Below, one piece after another: positions 25,174 through 34,191 of a stretch of 64,000 bases of DNA. Below the pieces are notes generated by a model. The model did no database searches. It had not been told where the DNA came from and worked only from the letters and a program-made list of their open reading frames with translations. Position 1 is the first letter of the stretch; every line of letters begins with the position of its first letter. A program made the translations under genes and the position numbers. This stretch comes from Flammeovirgaceae bacterium UBA5008 (GTDB taxonomy: Bacteria; Bacteroidota; Bacteroidia; Cytophagales; Cyclobacteriaceae), in the NCBI GenBank assembly GCA_002398365.1, contig DGYK01000068.1:1-64000 (forward strand), read 5' to 3'.

Positions 25174-26088
25174 ATGAAAGAACGAATTGCGATTGTGGAC
25201 ATGGGCACCAATACATTTTTACTATTGATTGCAGAAAAGAACGGGCGCGAACTAAAAAGCATTTACCAAGATCGGATTGCCACTAAAATCGGGAAAGGAG
25301 GCATTAATGGTGGCTTCATCACGGAGGAGGCGATTGATCGTGCTATGGCAGCGTTGCAGCAATTCGACCAGAAAGCAAAAGGGATGAATGTTACCAAAGC
25401 GGTGGCCATCGGTACCAGTGCCATTCGCAATGCGAGCAATCAGGCAGATCTGATAAAACGGATTGAATCAGAGACATCTTTCCAGCCGCAAGTAATTTCC
25501 GGAGAAAGAGAGGCCGATTTCATTTATCAAGGTGTACGTCAGGCAATCGACATTCCTCCTTCCAAAGCTTTGATTGTAGACATTGGTGGAGGAAGCGTAG
25601 AGTTTATCATTGCCGATGCGCGAGAAGCATTTTGGAAACAAAGTTTTGAAATTGGTGGCCAGCGATTGATGGAACTCTTTCACCACCACGATCCGATTTT
25701 ACCCGAAGAAATCAGAAATACTCAAAATTACTTAAATGAGAAACTGGCGCCCCTTTTTGCGGCACTCGTAAAATGGAAACCTGAAGTGTTGGTCGGGGTT
25801 TCGGGTTCGTTTGATACGCTCAGCGAAATTTACTGTAAAGAAAATTCAATCCCTTGCTCCAACAGCCCCGAAACTCCACTCACCATTGAAGCATTTCAAT
25901 CGATCAGCCAAAGATTGTATTCTAAAACACGCGAGGAGCGCATGCAAATCCCGGGCATGATTGAATTACGTGTAGATATGATTGTGGTGAGTTGTTGCCT
26001 CATTGAGTGTCTTTTAACTCACTATCCGTTCAATCGTATTACAGTTTCTTCCTATTCGCTGAAGGAAGGTGTATTGGCTACGCTATAA
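25174..26088 (+). CDS. Ppx/GppA family exopolyphosphatase
   Basis: A 304-residue ASKHA-fold phosphatase that removes terminal phosphate from polyphosphate and/or pppGpp. The first phosphate loop is IAIVDMGTNTFLLLI at residues 4-18, followed by AIGTSAIRNASN and the second phosphate loop LIVDIGGGSVEFII; GVSGSFDTL corresponds to the adenosine-side loop. The ATG at 25174 gives the conserved start; the open frame extends 54 bases further but adds no family-like sequence. It lacks the C-terminal HD-like domain of long Ppx proteins. Single gene, divergent from the carboxylase. Confidence 0.92.
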   Translation: MKERIAIVDMGTNTFLLLIAEKNGRELKSIYQDRIATKIGKGGINGGFITEEAIDRAMAALQQFDQKAKGMNVTKAVAIGTSAIRNASNQADLIKRIESETSFQPQVISGEREADFIYQGVRQAIDIPPSKALIVDIGGGSVEFIIADAREAFWKQSFEIGGQRLMELFHHHDPILPEEIRNTQNYLNEKLAPLFAALVKWKPEVLVGVSGSFDTLSEIYCKENSIPCSNSPETPLTIEAFQSISQRLYSKTREERMQIPGMIELRVDMIVVSCCLIECLLTHYPFNRITVSSYSLKEGVLATL

Positions 26089-26177
26089 AGTTTAACAAGT
26101 CTTTAACAGTCTCTTAAGAAGTTTTTAAAATCTGGAATGCAAAAGAGTCTGATCTTTGAAACATAAATTATATAAAA

Positions 26178-26840
26178 ATGATAAGCAAAAAGTGGATGCT
26201 TGGTTTAGGATTGGCAGTTGCCATTGGAATTGCCTTTGTAGGATGTGGAAAGAAAAATCAGGAGGTAGCAACTGAAAGTGGCGCTGCCGCGAATACACTG
26301 GATGGTTCTGGAGCTGTTTATATCGTGGATACGGTAGCCAGCTTGATCGAGTGGACAGGTGGTACACCTACCAATTATAAACACACTGGAACCCTCCGTT
26401 TGAAAGACGGGAAGTTTACCGCGAATGAAAACCGACTAACCAGTGGAAATTTTACGATTGATATTAACTCAATCAATAACTTAGATCAAACAGGAAAAGA
26501 CAAATCAAATTTGGAAGAACACTTAAAGAACTCCGATTTTTTTGAAGTGGAGAAATTCCCTGTGGGTCAATTTGAGATTACCCAAATTAAAACAGATTCT
26601 TTAGGGCAAATGGTAGTGGGCAATCTTACTTTGAAAGGGAAAACCAACTCCATTGAAATTCCGGTCACGATACGTATTGACGAAAATAGAATTTCGGCAG
26701 AAACACCTGAGTTTATAATTGACAGGACTAAATGGGGAATTGTATATCAATCAGGCATTATTGGCACATTAAAAGATGATTTAATCAATGATGAAGTCAT
26801 CATTAAGCTAAAGATTGTGGCCAATAAGCAAGTTCAATAA
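26178..26840 (+). CDS. YceI family lipoprotein
   Basis: A 220-residue lipoprotein. A hydrophobic signal peptide is followed by lipobox AFVGC with the acylated cysteine at residue 23, then a Ser/Ala/Gly linker. The YceI lipocalin-like beta-barrel occupies about 46-217 (SLIEWTGGTPTNYKHTGTLRLKDG, SGNFTIDINSI, LTLKGKTNSIEIPV). YceI proteins bind isoprenoid-type lipids; the ligand here is unknown. It is probably anchored in the outer or inner membrane facing the periplasm. It ends flush against the convergent porin gene with no base between the stop codons. Confidence 0.9.
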   Translation: MISKKWMLGLGLAVAIGIAFVGCGKKNQEVATESGAAANTLDGSGAVYIVDTVASLIEWTGGTPTNYKHTGTLRLKDGKFTANENRLTSGNFTIDINSINNLDQTGKDKSNLEEHLKNSDFFEVEKFPVGQFEITQIKTDSLGQMVVGNLTLKGKTNSIEIPVTIRIDENRISAETPEFIIDRTKWGIVYQSGIIGTLKDDLINDEVIIKLKIVANKQVQ

Positions 26841-27947
26841 CTAAAACCAAGCGGTGACACTTGCTACTAATTGAAAACTGGTACTGGTAGGCAAGTTGTT
26901 AGCATCAAAGTATAACTGATCCGGTGAAAAAAACTGACGGCCTTCCACTCGTACTAATGCGTTGTGGTTGGCTTTATAGTTAAGACACAATCCACTGCTA
27001 AACGAACGAAATTTGGAAACGCCTGTAATAGGTATCTGATTGACACCTTCATCTTCATAATATTCCACACGACCCGATAGTGAAAGGAGCTGAGTGAAGT
27101 GATAACGACCGATGAAATTAACTTGCCACCATTTGAGTGTTGACGAATTAGCGCGCTCCTGCAAACCGATGTATACGCAGGCGGTGGCATCAAATTTTTC
27201 GTTGGCTTTGTAAATCCAATAGAGATCAGTGAAATATCGATTCCGAAAATCGGGTGATTGTACCGTTTTGTTCGTACCGATGTAAGTATCCCAATTAAAC
27301 AACATTTTTTGATTGGGGCGAAATTCTACTTGTGTCCCTATTGCTTTGTTCTTATCACTACTTTGAATAACCTGCCAGCCATTCAATAAAAAAAGGTAAG
27401 TAGACCACTTTGCATTTAACGGAACACTCAGTTTCACTCCGGACAAATAGTATGGAACATTTTCGGGGGCGAAAGAGCGCGTGTACATTAGATGATCTTT
27501 AGAGATAGCACTCTCATTGGTATACGGAGAGCCAAACACACCAAAATCCAACCATATATTTCGTTTTGCCGAAAGGCGAAGGCCTGCATTCGCTTCTACA
27601 ATGTTTTTAAGTGTACCTACCTCATTTGCATAATTCGAATTCATATACGTGCCATAGCCGGGCACAAACCGAAAACGAAAATTGGTAGACTTGTAACGAA
27701 GATCCAGGTAAGCCAAATTAATATTCATTTCATCATGGCGGTTGGATGAAACAAAGTAAGGATTCGTGCCTCCCTGAGGTTGATTAAAATTGTAACCGTA
27801 GTAAGTATCCAGATATCCACCTACAGCCAAATGCCCAATCACTGTGCTTTCCAGTGTGTCCATGGTTGCCGTATTAACAATTTGGGAATAGCTTTCTAAA
27901 TGTAAGCTTAAGCAAACAACCAAAACGAAAACCTTTGAGCGCATCAT
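26841..27947 (-). CDS. Outer-membrane beta-barrel porin (OmpL/bbp2-like)
   Basis: A 368-residue outer-membrane protein. A signal peptide (MMRSKVFVLVVCLSLHLESYSQ) precedes GGYLDTYYGYNFNQP and alternating strands such as LAYLDLRYKSTNFRFRFVPG and WWQVNFIGRYHF, and the protein ends in VTAWF, the terminal aromatic of a barrel. This pattern fits the putative beta-barrel porin-2 family. The start is placed at the ATG pair 27947/27944; the frame extends to a TTG 30 bases upstream without a signal-peptide reason. Substrate unknown. Confidence 0.83.
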   Translation of the reverse strand: MMRSKVFVLVVCLSLHLESYSQIVNTATMDTLESTVIGHLAVGGYLDTYYGYNFNQPQGGTNPYFVSSNRHDEMNINLAYLDLRYKSTNFRFRFVPGYGTYMNSNYANEVGTLKNIVEANAGLRLSAKRNIWLDFGVFGSPYTNESAISKDHLMYTRSFAPENVPYYLSGVKLSVPLNAKWSTYLFLLNGWQVIQSSDKNKAIGTQVEFRPNQKMLFNWDTYIGTNKTVQSPDFRNRYFTDLYWIYKANEKFDATACVYIGLQERANSSTLKWWQVNFIGRYHFTQLLSLSGRVEYYEDEGVNQIPITGVSKFRSFSSGLCLNYKANHNALVRVEGRQFFSPDQLYFDANNLPTSTSFQLVASVTAWF

Positions 27948-28085
27948 TGTGCAAAGAACAAAAAGTAAATGAGACAAAAAAAGACCTTGATAGAGCGCAT
28001 CTAATGGCGTTTTTAAAATTCAATGTTATCTCCGCAATTATCTTCCCAAAACATTGCAAATTGCATCAACTAATCATATGTCTGT

Positions 28086-29171
28086 ATGGCTGACGTAACC
28101 TTTTCACATGCTAATCTATGGCAATTTGCTTTTGACGTCTTCCAAAAAATAAATTGTCCAGAGGAAGAAGCCAAATTAGCCGCCAATGTTTTGCTCAGTG
28201 CCGATTTGCGGGGGATTGACTCACACGGGCTTGCCCGGTTATCCGGGTATGTGCGGCTGTGGGAAGCCAAGCGCATCAACAGCCAACCCAAAACTAAAAT
28301 TGTTCATGCCCGTGCCAGCACTGCCGTGTTGGATGGAGACAGCGGACTCGGTTTAGTAGTGGCTCCTAAGGCAATGGAAATTGCGATTGAAAAAGCAAAC
28401 AATGTTGGCACCGGTTGGGTAGCCGTAAAAAACTCTAATCACTTTGGAATTGCAGCTTATCATTCAATGATGGCATTACCACATGATATGATTGGCATTG
28501 CGATGACCAATGCCAGTCCACTCGTAGCTCCTACATTTTCTGTAGAGCGGTTATTAGGAACCAATCCGATTTGCGTGGCCATTCCGGCTCATCAACAACC
28601 GCCTTTTATAGCAGACTTTGCTACTACTACTGCAGCTAATGGTAAACTCGAAATTCTTCAGCGAAAAAATAAAGAAGCTCCCCTGGGATGGATTCAGAAA
28701 AAAGACGGAAGTCCTTCCACGAACCCAAACGAATTAAAAGATGGTGGTGCACTTATTCCTCTGGGAAGTGATCGCGAGCACGGAAGTCATAAAGGATTTA
28801 GCCTTGGCGCCTGGGTAGATATTTTTTCGGCTGTATTGAGTGGCGCCAACTATGGGCCGTGGGTTCCTCCCTTCGTAAGTTTTTTATCTCCGCCTGCTGA
28901 TCCGGTTGGTGAAGGCATTGGTCATTTCTTTGGAGCAATGCGTGTAGATGCCTTTCGGCCAGCGGATGAATTTAAATTGCATATGGATAAATGGATCACA
29001 CGCTTTCGTGAAGCGAAAACAGTCGAAGGACAACCTCGCGTAATTATTCCCGGAGACCCCGAAAGGGAAAGCGAAGCGATTCGGATAAAAGAAGGAATTC
29101 CTTTAAATGATAAAGTGGTGGAAGACCTCCGCGAACTGGCTAAGAAACTGGAAGTAAAATTCTTCGATTAG
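28086..29171 (+). CDS. Ldh family oxidoreductase (malate/L-lactate dehydrogenase type 2)
   Basis: A 361-residue NAD(P)-dependent oxidoreductase of the Ldh_2/MDH type 2 family, unrelated in fold to Rossmann lactate dehydrogenases. ADLRGIDSHGLARLSGYV (about 37-54) contains the conserved DSHG, GWVAVKNSNHFGIAAYHSM the catalytic histidine segment, NPICVAIPA the substrate/cofactor loop, and GSDREHGSHKGFSLG the late nucleotide segment. Substrate could be malate, lactate, ureidoglycolate or a sugar-derived 2-oxoacid. The stop overlaps the convergent gene by four bases. Confidence 0.9.
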   Translation: MADVTFSHANLWQFAFDVFQKINCPEEEAKLAANVLLSADLRGIDSHGLARLSGYVRLWEAKRINSQPKTKIVHARASTAVLDGDSGLGLVVAPKAMEIAIEKANNVGTGWVAVKNSNHFGIAAYHSMMALPHDMIGIAMTNASPLVAPTFSVERLLGTNPICVAIPAHQQPPFIADFATTTAANGKLEILQRKNKEAPLGWIQKKDGSPSTNPNELKDGGALIPLGSDREHGSHKGFSLGAWVDIFSAVLSGANYGPWVPPFVSFLSPPADPVGEGIGHFFGAMRVDAFRPADEFKLHMDKWITRFREAKTVEGQPRVIIPGDPERESEAIRIKEGIPLNDKVVEDLRELAKKLEVKFFD

Positions 29172-29689
29172 AAGGTAAAATAAGCACGTACTACCCAAGG
29201 AGAAGCGAAAGGTCCGTTTGCTTTGTAGAGTACGTCATACATACCTACTACATTTAAACCACCTCTGCCGCCCAAAGATTGCGAATAACCAAGGCCTAAC
29301 AACATTCGATCAACAAAATAGCGCTTGCTGTCATTCACATAATTGGTTGAAATGAGATTGTATTCCGCCATCGCAAACAGCTGATCGAAATTGTAACGGA
29401 CAAACGGACTGATACCGTATTGATTAATGTTGATGCTCGGCTTAATATCGGTATAACTCAATAGTTGATAGCTTAAGCCCATTCCTCCTGAAAATTGAGG
29501 TGTGATCATATATCCAATGATTGGATTGACAGACACCGAAAAATACCCCGTGCCCCCTCCGATACCAAAACCGCCACCGAAATACATTCTGTCCTTCAAT
29601 TTGTGGGGTGTATCCTCATCGACTTCGCGTTGTGCAATTGCTAAAAAGGGCATACAACCCAAGATGAATAAAGTTACTAATCGTGTCAT
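29168..29689 (-). CDS. Small outer-membrane beta-barrel protein of unknown function
   Basis: A 173-residue protein with a signal peptide (MTRLVTLFILGCMPFLAIAQ) and a mature part of alternating Gly/aromatic strands (YFGGGFGIGGGTGYFSVSVN, GYMITPQFSGGMGLSYQL), ending in VVRAYFTF. The terminal phenylalanine and strand spacing suggest an 8-strand barrel. It follows the FtsB/DivIC gene by 12 bases on the same strand and may be cotranscribed with it. Family not named. Confidence 0.75.
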   Translation of the reverse strand: MTRLVTLFILGCMPFLAIAQREVDEDTPHKLKDRMYFGGGFGIGGGTGYFSVSVNPIIGYMITPQFSGGMGLSYQLLSYTDIKPSININQYGISPFVRYNFDQLFAMAEYNLISTNYVNDSKRYFVDRMLLGLGYSQSLGGRGGLNVVGMYDVLYKANGPFASPWVVRAYFTF

Positions 29690-29701
29690 AACCTGATTTT
29701 T

Positions 29702-29995
29702 TTAATCTTCCTCTTGAATAATGAAAATATCTTCGGTCTCCTTCTTCATCAAGTACTTCTCACGGGCAAATTTCTCAAGCAACTCCCGATTAGTCATTAA
29801 CTCCTCTCGATCCTTTTGAACCTCGGCTATTTTCTCTTGATAATACTCTTTTTCACTGTTTAGGTTGCGCAGTTTGGCTCCTAACTTAATCCGCGATATC
29901 AAATCGTTTGAATCCAAAAAAATCATCCAAACTAAAAAAGAGAAACCCGTAACTGCGTAGAAGTTTCTAAAGGCAGGTGGTAATTTCTTGAACAT
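29702..29995 (-). CDS. Septum formation initiator FtsB/DivIC-like protein
   Basis: A 97-residue bitopic protein: a short cytoplasmic basic N-terminus, one membrane helix (about 12-27), a periplasmic coiled coil (about 38-72, LRNLNSEKEYYQEKIAEVQK), then LLEKFAREKYLMKKETEDIF, the conserved Y-x-M-x-K-x-x-E region of the family. It would join FtsL/DivIB in the divisome to activate septal wall synthesis. It is downstream of eno and its terminator, a neighbourhood common in bacteria. Confidence 0.85.
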   Translation of the reverse strand: MFKKLPPAFRNFYAVTGFSFLVWMIFLDSNDLISRIKLGAKLRNLNSEKEYYQEKIAEVQKDREELMTNRELLEKFAREKYLMKKETEDIFIIQEED

Positions 29996-30051
29996 AGCTT
30001 AAAAAATGGTTGTACGAAGATAGGCAAAATTTGGAAATACTTTATAAAACG

Positions 30052-30082
30052 AAAAAGCCTCGCATTGGATGCAAGGCTTTTC
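30052..30082 (-). terminator. Intrinsic terminator after eno
   Basis: On the minus strand a 13-base-pair stem (AAAAGCCTTGCAT with ATGCGAGGCTTTT, one G-U, three-base loop) ends in a T-run and begins 20 bases after the eno stop. The matching A-run on the other side makes it symmetrical. Confidence 0.8.
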
Positions 30083-30101
30083 AAATCTCATTAAAGTTGG
30101 A

Positions 30102-31379
30102 TTAAAACTTCTTTCCGGGGAAATAGGCAACTTCGCCCAACTCTTCTTCAATACGAATCAATTGATTGTATTTCGCCATCCGATCGGAACGTGAAGCTGA
30201 ACCGGTCTTGATTTGACCAGTATTCAAAGCCACTGCTAAGTCTGCAATGGTATTATCTTCCGTTTCACCCGAGCGGTGCGACATGATGCTCTTGTATGAA
30301 TTGCGTTTCGCTAAATTCACTGCGTCAATGGTTTCAGTCAACGAACCGATTTGATTTACCTTAATCAAAATGGCATTGCCTACACCTTTGTCAATACCTT
30401 GTTGCAAACGCTTCACGTTGGTTACGAACAAATCATCTCCTACTAATTGCACGTTCTTGCCAACATTATCCGTCAATGCTTTCCAGCCAGCCCAATCGTC
30501 TTCTGCCAAACCATCTTCAATAGAAATGATCGGATACTTCTTTGTCCAATTGGTCCAATATTCGGCCATCTCCAATGGCTTCAATTTTTTGCCTGAAGAT
30601 TTTTTGAATGTATATAATTTGGTTTTGCTGTCATAGAATTCGGAAGCTGCAGGGTCCAATGCGATCATCACATCTGAACCTGGCTTGAATCCAGCTTTCT
30701 CAATGGCTTTCAATACAATCTCAATCGCATCTTCATTGGATTTGATGTTCGGAGCAAAACCACCTTCATCGCCTACGTTAGTTGATAAACCTTGGTCATG
30801 TAATACTTTTTTCAAGGTGTGGAAAATTTCAGCTCCCATTCTCAATGCTTCTGAAAATGTCTTGGCACCTACCGGCATGACCATAAATTCCTGAAAGTCG
30901 ATGGAGTTATCCGCATGGCTACCACCATTCAAAATGTTCATCATCGGCACAGGAAGTGTATTCGCATTTACACCACCGATGTAGCGATACAGTGATTGTC
31001 CGGCTTCCATAGCTGCGGCTTTCGCAACGGCCAACGAAACACCTAAAATCGCATTGGCTCCCAACTTTCCTTTGTTGGGTGTGCCATCTAATTCGATCAT
31101 GATTTTGTCAATCAACGACTGATCGAAAACAGGGAATCCAACTACTTCAGCAGCAATCTTGGTGTTGACATTCTCAACAGCCTTCAACACACCTTTTCCC
31201 ATATATTTCTTCTTGTCACCATCGCGAAGCTCAACTGCCTCGTGTGAACCGGTGGATGCACCGGATGGAACTGCGGCACGACCAAACGCACCTGACTCCG
31301 TAAATACATCTACTTCTACTGTTGGATTACCACGGCTATCAAGAATTTGACGGGCGTGGATGCTTTCGATTAAACTCAT
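30102..31379 (-). CDS. eno: Enolase
   Basis: A 425-residue glycolytic enolase interconverting 2-phosphoglycerate and phosphoenolpyruvate. SIHARQILDSRGNPTVEVDV opens it. GAFGRAAVPSGASTGSHEA contains the mobile loop, QEFMVMPVGA and GDEGGFAPN the catalytic glutamate region, IALDPAASEFY and SIEDGLAEDDW metal ligands, VGDDLFVTN the third metal site, and IKVNQIGSLTET plus MSHRSGETEDNTIAD the catalytic lysine and histidine/serine loops. Full length. It lies 43 bases downstream of carA, probably the same transcript. Confidence 0.98.
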   Translation of the reverse strand: MSLIESIHARQILDSRGNPTVEVDVFTESGAFGRAAVPSGASTGSHEAVELRDGDKKKYMGKGVLKAVENVNTKIAAEVVGFPVFDQSLIDKIMIELDGTPNKGKLGANAILGVSLAVAKAAAMEAGQSLYRYIGGVNANTLPVPMMNILNGGSHADNSIDFQEFMVMPVGAKTFSEALRMGAEIFHTLKKVLHDQGLSTNVGDEGGFAPNIKSNEDAIEIVLKAIEKAGFKPGSDVMIALDPAASEFYDSKTKLYTFKKSSGKKLKPLEMAEYWTNWTKKYPIISIEDGLAEDDWAGWKALTDNVGKNVQLVGDDLFVTNVKRLQQGIDKGVGNAILIKVNQIGSLTETIDAVNLAKRNSYKSIMSHRSGETEDNTIADLAVALNTGQIKTGSASRSDRMAKYNQLIRIEEELGEVAYFPGKKF

Positions 31380-31422
31380 AGGTTGATTTTAGATTTAAGA
31401 TGTTAGAATTAAGATTTATAGA

Positions 31423-32505
31423 CTATCTGATCATAGATAAAAACTGATCAAACAAATACCTTGAGTCGTGCGGACCTGGCGATGCTTCGGGATGGTACTG
31501 AACCGAAAATGCCTTTTTGTTTTTCAGACGAATGCCCATGATCGTACCATCATTTAAGTGAATATGTGTCACTTCTACTTCCGGATGTTGATCAAGCCCT
31601 TCATTCTTCACTGCAAATCCATGATTTTGTGAAGTCATTTCTCCTAATCCGGAAATTAAATTCTTTACAGGGTGATTCAATCCTCGATGACCGTGGTGCA
31701 TTTTAAAAGTTGAAAGTCCGGCAGCCAGTGCCAATAGCTGATGCCCAAGACAAATTCCAAAAATTGGCTTGTCCGCATTTAGAATTTCCTTCACCGTTTT
31801 AACTGCATAATCCATCACCGAAGGATCGCCAGGGCCATTAGAAATAAAATAACCGTCCGGATTCCAAGCTGCCATTTCTTGATAGGAAGTCTTAGCAGGA
31901 AACACCTGAATGAAACAACCTCGCTCGGCCAGGTTTAGCAGAATGTTTCTTTTTATACCTACATCCAATGCTGCAATTTTAATCGAAGCAGTTGGTTCAC
32001 CTACGAAATATGGTTGTTTAGTACTAACCACAGATGAAAGCTCGAGGCCATCCATGGACGGTACTTTTGCTAACTCTTGCTTTAATTGATCTGGAGTGAG
32101 CTCTGATGAAATGATGGCATTCATTGCTCCTTTGCTGCGAATATGGCGTACCAATTTTCGTGTATCCACATCGGCTATGCCAACCACATTGTTTTTTTCA
32201 AGATACTCCTGAAGGCTATGTTTCGCTGTTTTGCGACTGAAATCATCCGAGAATTCATTAATTACAATGCCTTGGATATGAGTTGCCGATGATTCATTCT
32301 CACCTTCCACAGTGCCATAATTGCCAATATGGGCAGTGGTGTTTACAATGATCTGACCATGATAAGACGGATCGGTATAGATCTCCTGATAGCCCGTCAT
32401 TCCGGTGTTGAAGCAAATTTCGCCACCGCTGGTTCCACGCTTGCCAATGGCTCGCCCTTCTACCAGAAGGCCATCAGCTAATAGTAAGTATGCTTTTCCG
32501 TTCAA
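31423..32505 (-). CDS. carA: Carbamoyl-phosphate synthase small (glutaminase) subunit
   Basis: A 360-residue class I glutamine amidotransferase subunit supplying ammonia for carbamoyl phosphate. The N-terminal CPSase small-chain domain is at about 1-150 (GGEICFNTGMTGYQEIYTDPSY). The GATase domain has FGICLGHQLLALAAG with the nucleophile cysteine and VQYHPEASPGPHDS with the His-Glu pair. The frame begins with TTG (32503-32505); no ATG fits before the conserved YLLLADG segment. The large subunit carB is not in the window. It follows rplQ beyond a terminator; rplQ-carA-eno order is common in Bacteroidota. Confidence 0.95.
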   Translation of the reverse strand: MNGKAYLLLADGLLVEGRAIGKRGTSGGEICFNTGMTGYQEIYTDPSYHGQIIVNTTAHIGNYGTVEGENESSATHIQGIVINEFSDDFSRKTAKHSLQEYLEKNNVVGIADVDTRKLVRHIRSKGAMNAIISSELTPDQLKQELAKVPSMDGLELSSVVSTKQPYFVGEPTASIKIAALDVGIKRNILLNLAERGCFIQVFPAKTSYQEMAAWNPDGYFISNGPGDPSVMDYAVKTVKEILNADKPIFGICLGHQLLALAAGLSTFKMHHGHRGLNHPVKNLISGLGEMTSQNHGFAVKNEGLDQHPEVEVTHIHLNDGTIMGIRLKNKKAFSVQYHPEASPGPHDSRYLFDQFLSMIR

Positions 32506-32527
32506 ATTGGTTTTAATTAGAGGTTGA

Positions 32528-32535
32528 CAAAAATA
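32528..32535 (-). promoter_or_regulatory. Putative -7 element of carA
   Basis: Minus-strand TATTTTTG matches TAnnTTTG and lies 22 bases before the carA TTG, downstream of the rplQ terminator, where a new promoter is needed. No clear -33 element is visible, so support is partial. Confidence 0.4.
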
Positions 32536-32603
32536 GTTTGAGTGTGAATTGATTGCTATCGAATTGGATTAATTCTTTCTGCACTCGTTGGAAATAAGGC
32601 AAT

Positions 32604-32633
32604 AAAAAAGGGATTGAACAATGTCCAATCCCT
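32604..32633 (-). terminator. Intrinsic terminator of the ribosomal protein cluster
   Basis: Minus-strand AGGGATTG (32626-32633) and CAATCCCT (32609-32616) form an 8-bp stem with a 9-base loop, directly followed by six T. It lies 24 bases after the rplQ stop. Confidence 0.85.
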
Positions 32634-32656
32634 CTTTGATGAATCGAAGAAGTCAC

Positions 32657-33175
32657 TTATTCTTCTTTTTTGGTCTTTTTAGCTGCCTTTTTAGGCTTTT
32701 CTTCGGTTGCTGCCTCAGCTACTACTTTCGCATCTTCCACGCCTTCTTCTTTCTTACCTTTTCTTCCTCTGCGTGTTTTGGCTTTCTTGGCTGCTCCGTC
32801 TTTGGTATACAAATCGTTAAAATCTACCAATTCCATCAAGCACATATCAGCCGCGTCACCTTGGCGAACTTCGCTCAATTTGATGATGCGAGTATATCCA
32901 CCAGCACGATTCGCAATTCTTCCTGCTACTTCGCCAAACAAAGTCTGTATTGATTCTTTGTTTTGAAGGTATGAGAACACTGTTCTACGCGAGTGTGTAG
33001 TGTCATTCTTAGCTTTGGTCAACAACGGCTCAACATACTTTTTCAATGCTTTTGCCTTCGCTACCGTAGTTGTAATTCGCTTGTTCAATATAAGCGAAGA
33101 TGCCATGTTGGATAACAACGCATGTCTGTGCGCTGACTTACGGCCAAGATGGTTTACTTTTTTACCGTGTCTCAT
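32657..33175 (-). CDS. rplQ: 50S ribosomal protein L17 with charged C-terminal tail
   Basis: A 172-residue large-subunit protein at the peptide exit region. The conserved core is residues 1-118 (MRHGKKVNHLGRKSAHRHAL, then AKAKALKKYVEPLLTKAK). After it comes an extra 50-residue tail rich in Lys, Glu and Ala; E. coli L17 is 127 residues. Tails of this kind are frequent in Bacteroidota and probably disordered. The ATG overlaps the rpoA stop by one base; this is the last gene before the terminator. Confidence 0.97.
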   Translation of the reverse strand: MRHGKKVNHLGRKSAHRHALLSNMASSLILNKRITTTVAKAKALKKYVEPLLTKAKNDTTHSRRTVFSYLQNKESIQTLFGEVAGRIANRAGGYTRIIKLSEVRQGDAADMCLMELVDFNDLYTKDGAAKKAKTRRGRKGKKEEGVEDAKVVAEAATEEKPKKAAKKTKKEE

Positions 33176-34164
33176 TAGTCTTCTTCCAATTTATATTTTG
33201 CCAAATCCATTCCGAAAGTCAGATTCTTATCGGCTACCAATTGCTCTAATTCAGCAAGTGATTTTTTACCAAAGTTTCTGAATTTCATCATGTCAGAAAT
33301 GTCTAATCTTACTAAGTCGCCAAGTGTTTTCACTTCAGCGGCCTTCAAGCAGTTGTATGCACGAACTGAAAGATCTAGGTCATGCAATTGTGTTTTCAAC
33401 AACTTGCGCATGTGAAGCATCTCTTCGTCAACTTGCTCTACTTCACTGTCTTTGGTTGTCTCTAATTCAATTGACTTATCAGAGAACAAGCGGAAGTGTT
33501 GAATCAAAATGAAAGCAGCTCCTTCCAAAGCCTTTTCAGGATGAATAGAACCATCTGTTTCAATGTCAATCAACAGTTTCTCGTAGTCAGTCTTTTGCTC
33601 CACACGTGTATTTTCTACACTGTATTTTACGTTTTTCACCGGTGTGAAAATCGCATCGATCGGAATGAATCCGAATACTTGCTCATTCGGCTTATTTTCT
33701 TCCGCAGGTAAATAGCCACGGCCTTTCTCAATAATCAATTCAATCTCGAACTGAGAAGTCTCGTCCAAGTTACAGATTACATGCTCCGTATTTAAGATTT
33801 CGAAACCTGAAGTAAATTTCGCGATATCGCCAGCCTTAAATTGCTTTTGTTTCTTAATCGAAACAACCACTTTAGATTCGTTGGATTCACCCACTTTACG
33901 GAAGCGAACCTGTTTTAAATTCAAGATAATCTCGGCAACATCTTCAACCACTCCTTCGATGGTAGAAAACTCATGCAATACACCCGGAATTTTGATACCG
34001 GTGATAGCATATCCTTCCAACGAAGACAATAAAATTCTTCTCAATGCATTGCCGATAGTTACTCCATACCCTTTCTCCAAAGGTTTGAAAGTAAAGAAGC
34101 CATGGAAGTCATCTGACTTTTCCATTACTACTTTCTCCGGCATTTGAAATGCTAATATTGACAT
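33175..34164 (-). CDS. rpoA: DNA-directed RNA polymerase alpha subunit
   Basis: A 329-residue alpha subunit. The dimerisation/assembly domain (about 1-235) carries PLEKGYGVTIGNALRRILLSS, the segment contacting beta and beta'. A linker is followed by the C-terminal domain (about 250-329) with SVRAYNCLKAAEVKTLGDLV and FRNFGKKSLAELEQLV, two helix-hairpin-helix motifs that bind UP-element DNA and activators. Normal length. It lies 27 bases after rpsD. Confidence 0.98.
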   Translation of the reverse strand: MSILAFQMPEKVVMEKSDDFHGFFTFKPLEKGYGVTIGNALRRILLSSLEGYAITGIKIPGVLHEFSTIEGVVEDVAEIILNLKQVRFRKVGESNESKVVVSIKKQKQFKAGDIAKFTSGFEILNTEHVICNLDETSQFEIELIIEKGRGYLPAEENKPNEQVFGFIPIDAIFTPVKNVKYSVENTRVEQKTDYEKLLIDIETDGSIHPEKALEGAAFILIQHFRLFSDKSIELETTKDSEVEQVDEEMLHMRKLLKTQLHDLDLSVRAYNCLKAAEVKTLGDLVRLDISDMMKFRNFGKKSLAELEQLVADKNLTFGMDLAKYKLEED

Positions 34165-34191
34165 ACTCGATTTTAATTAATGTTGAAACTA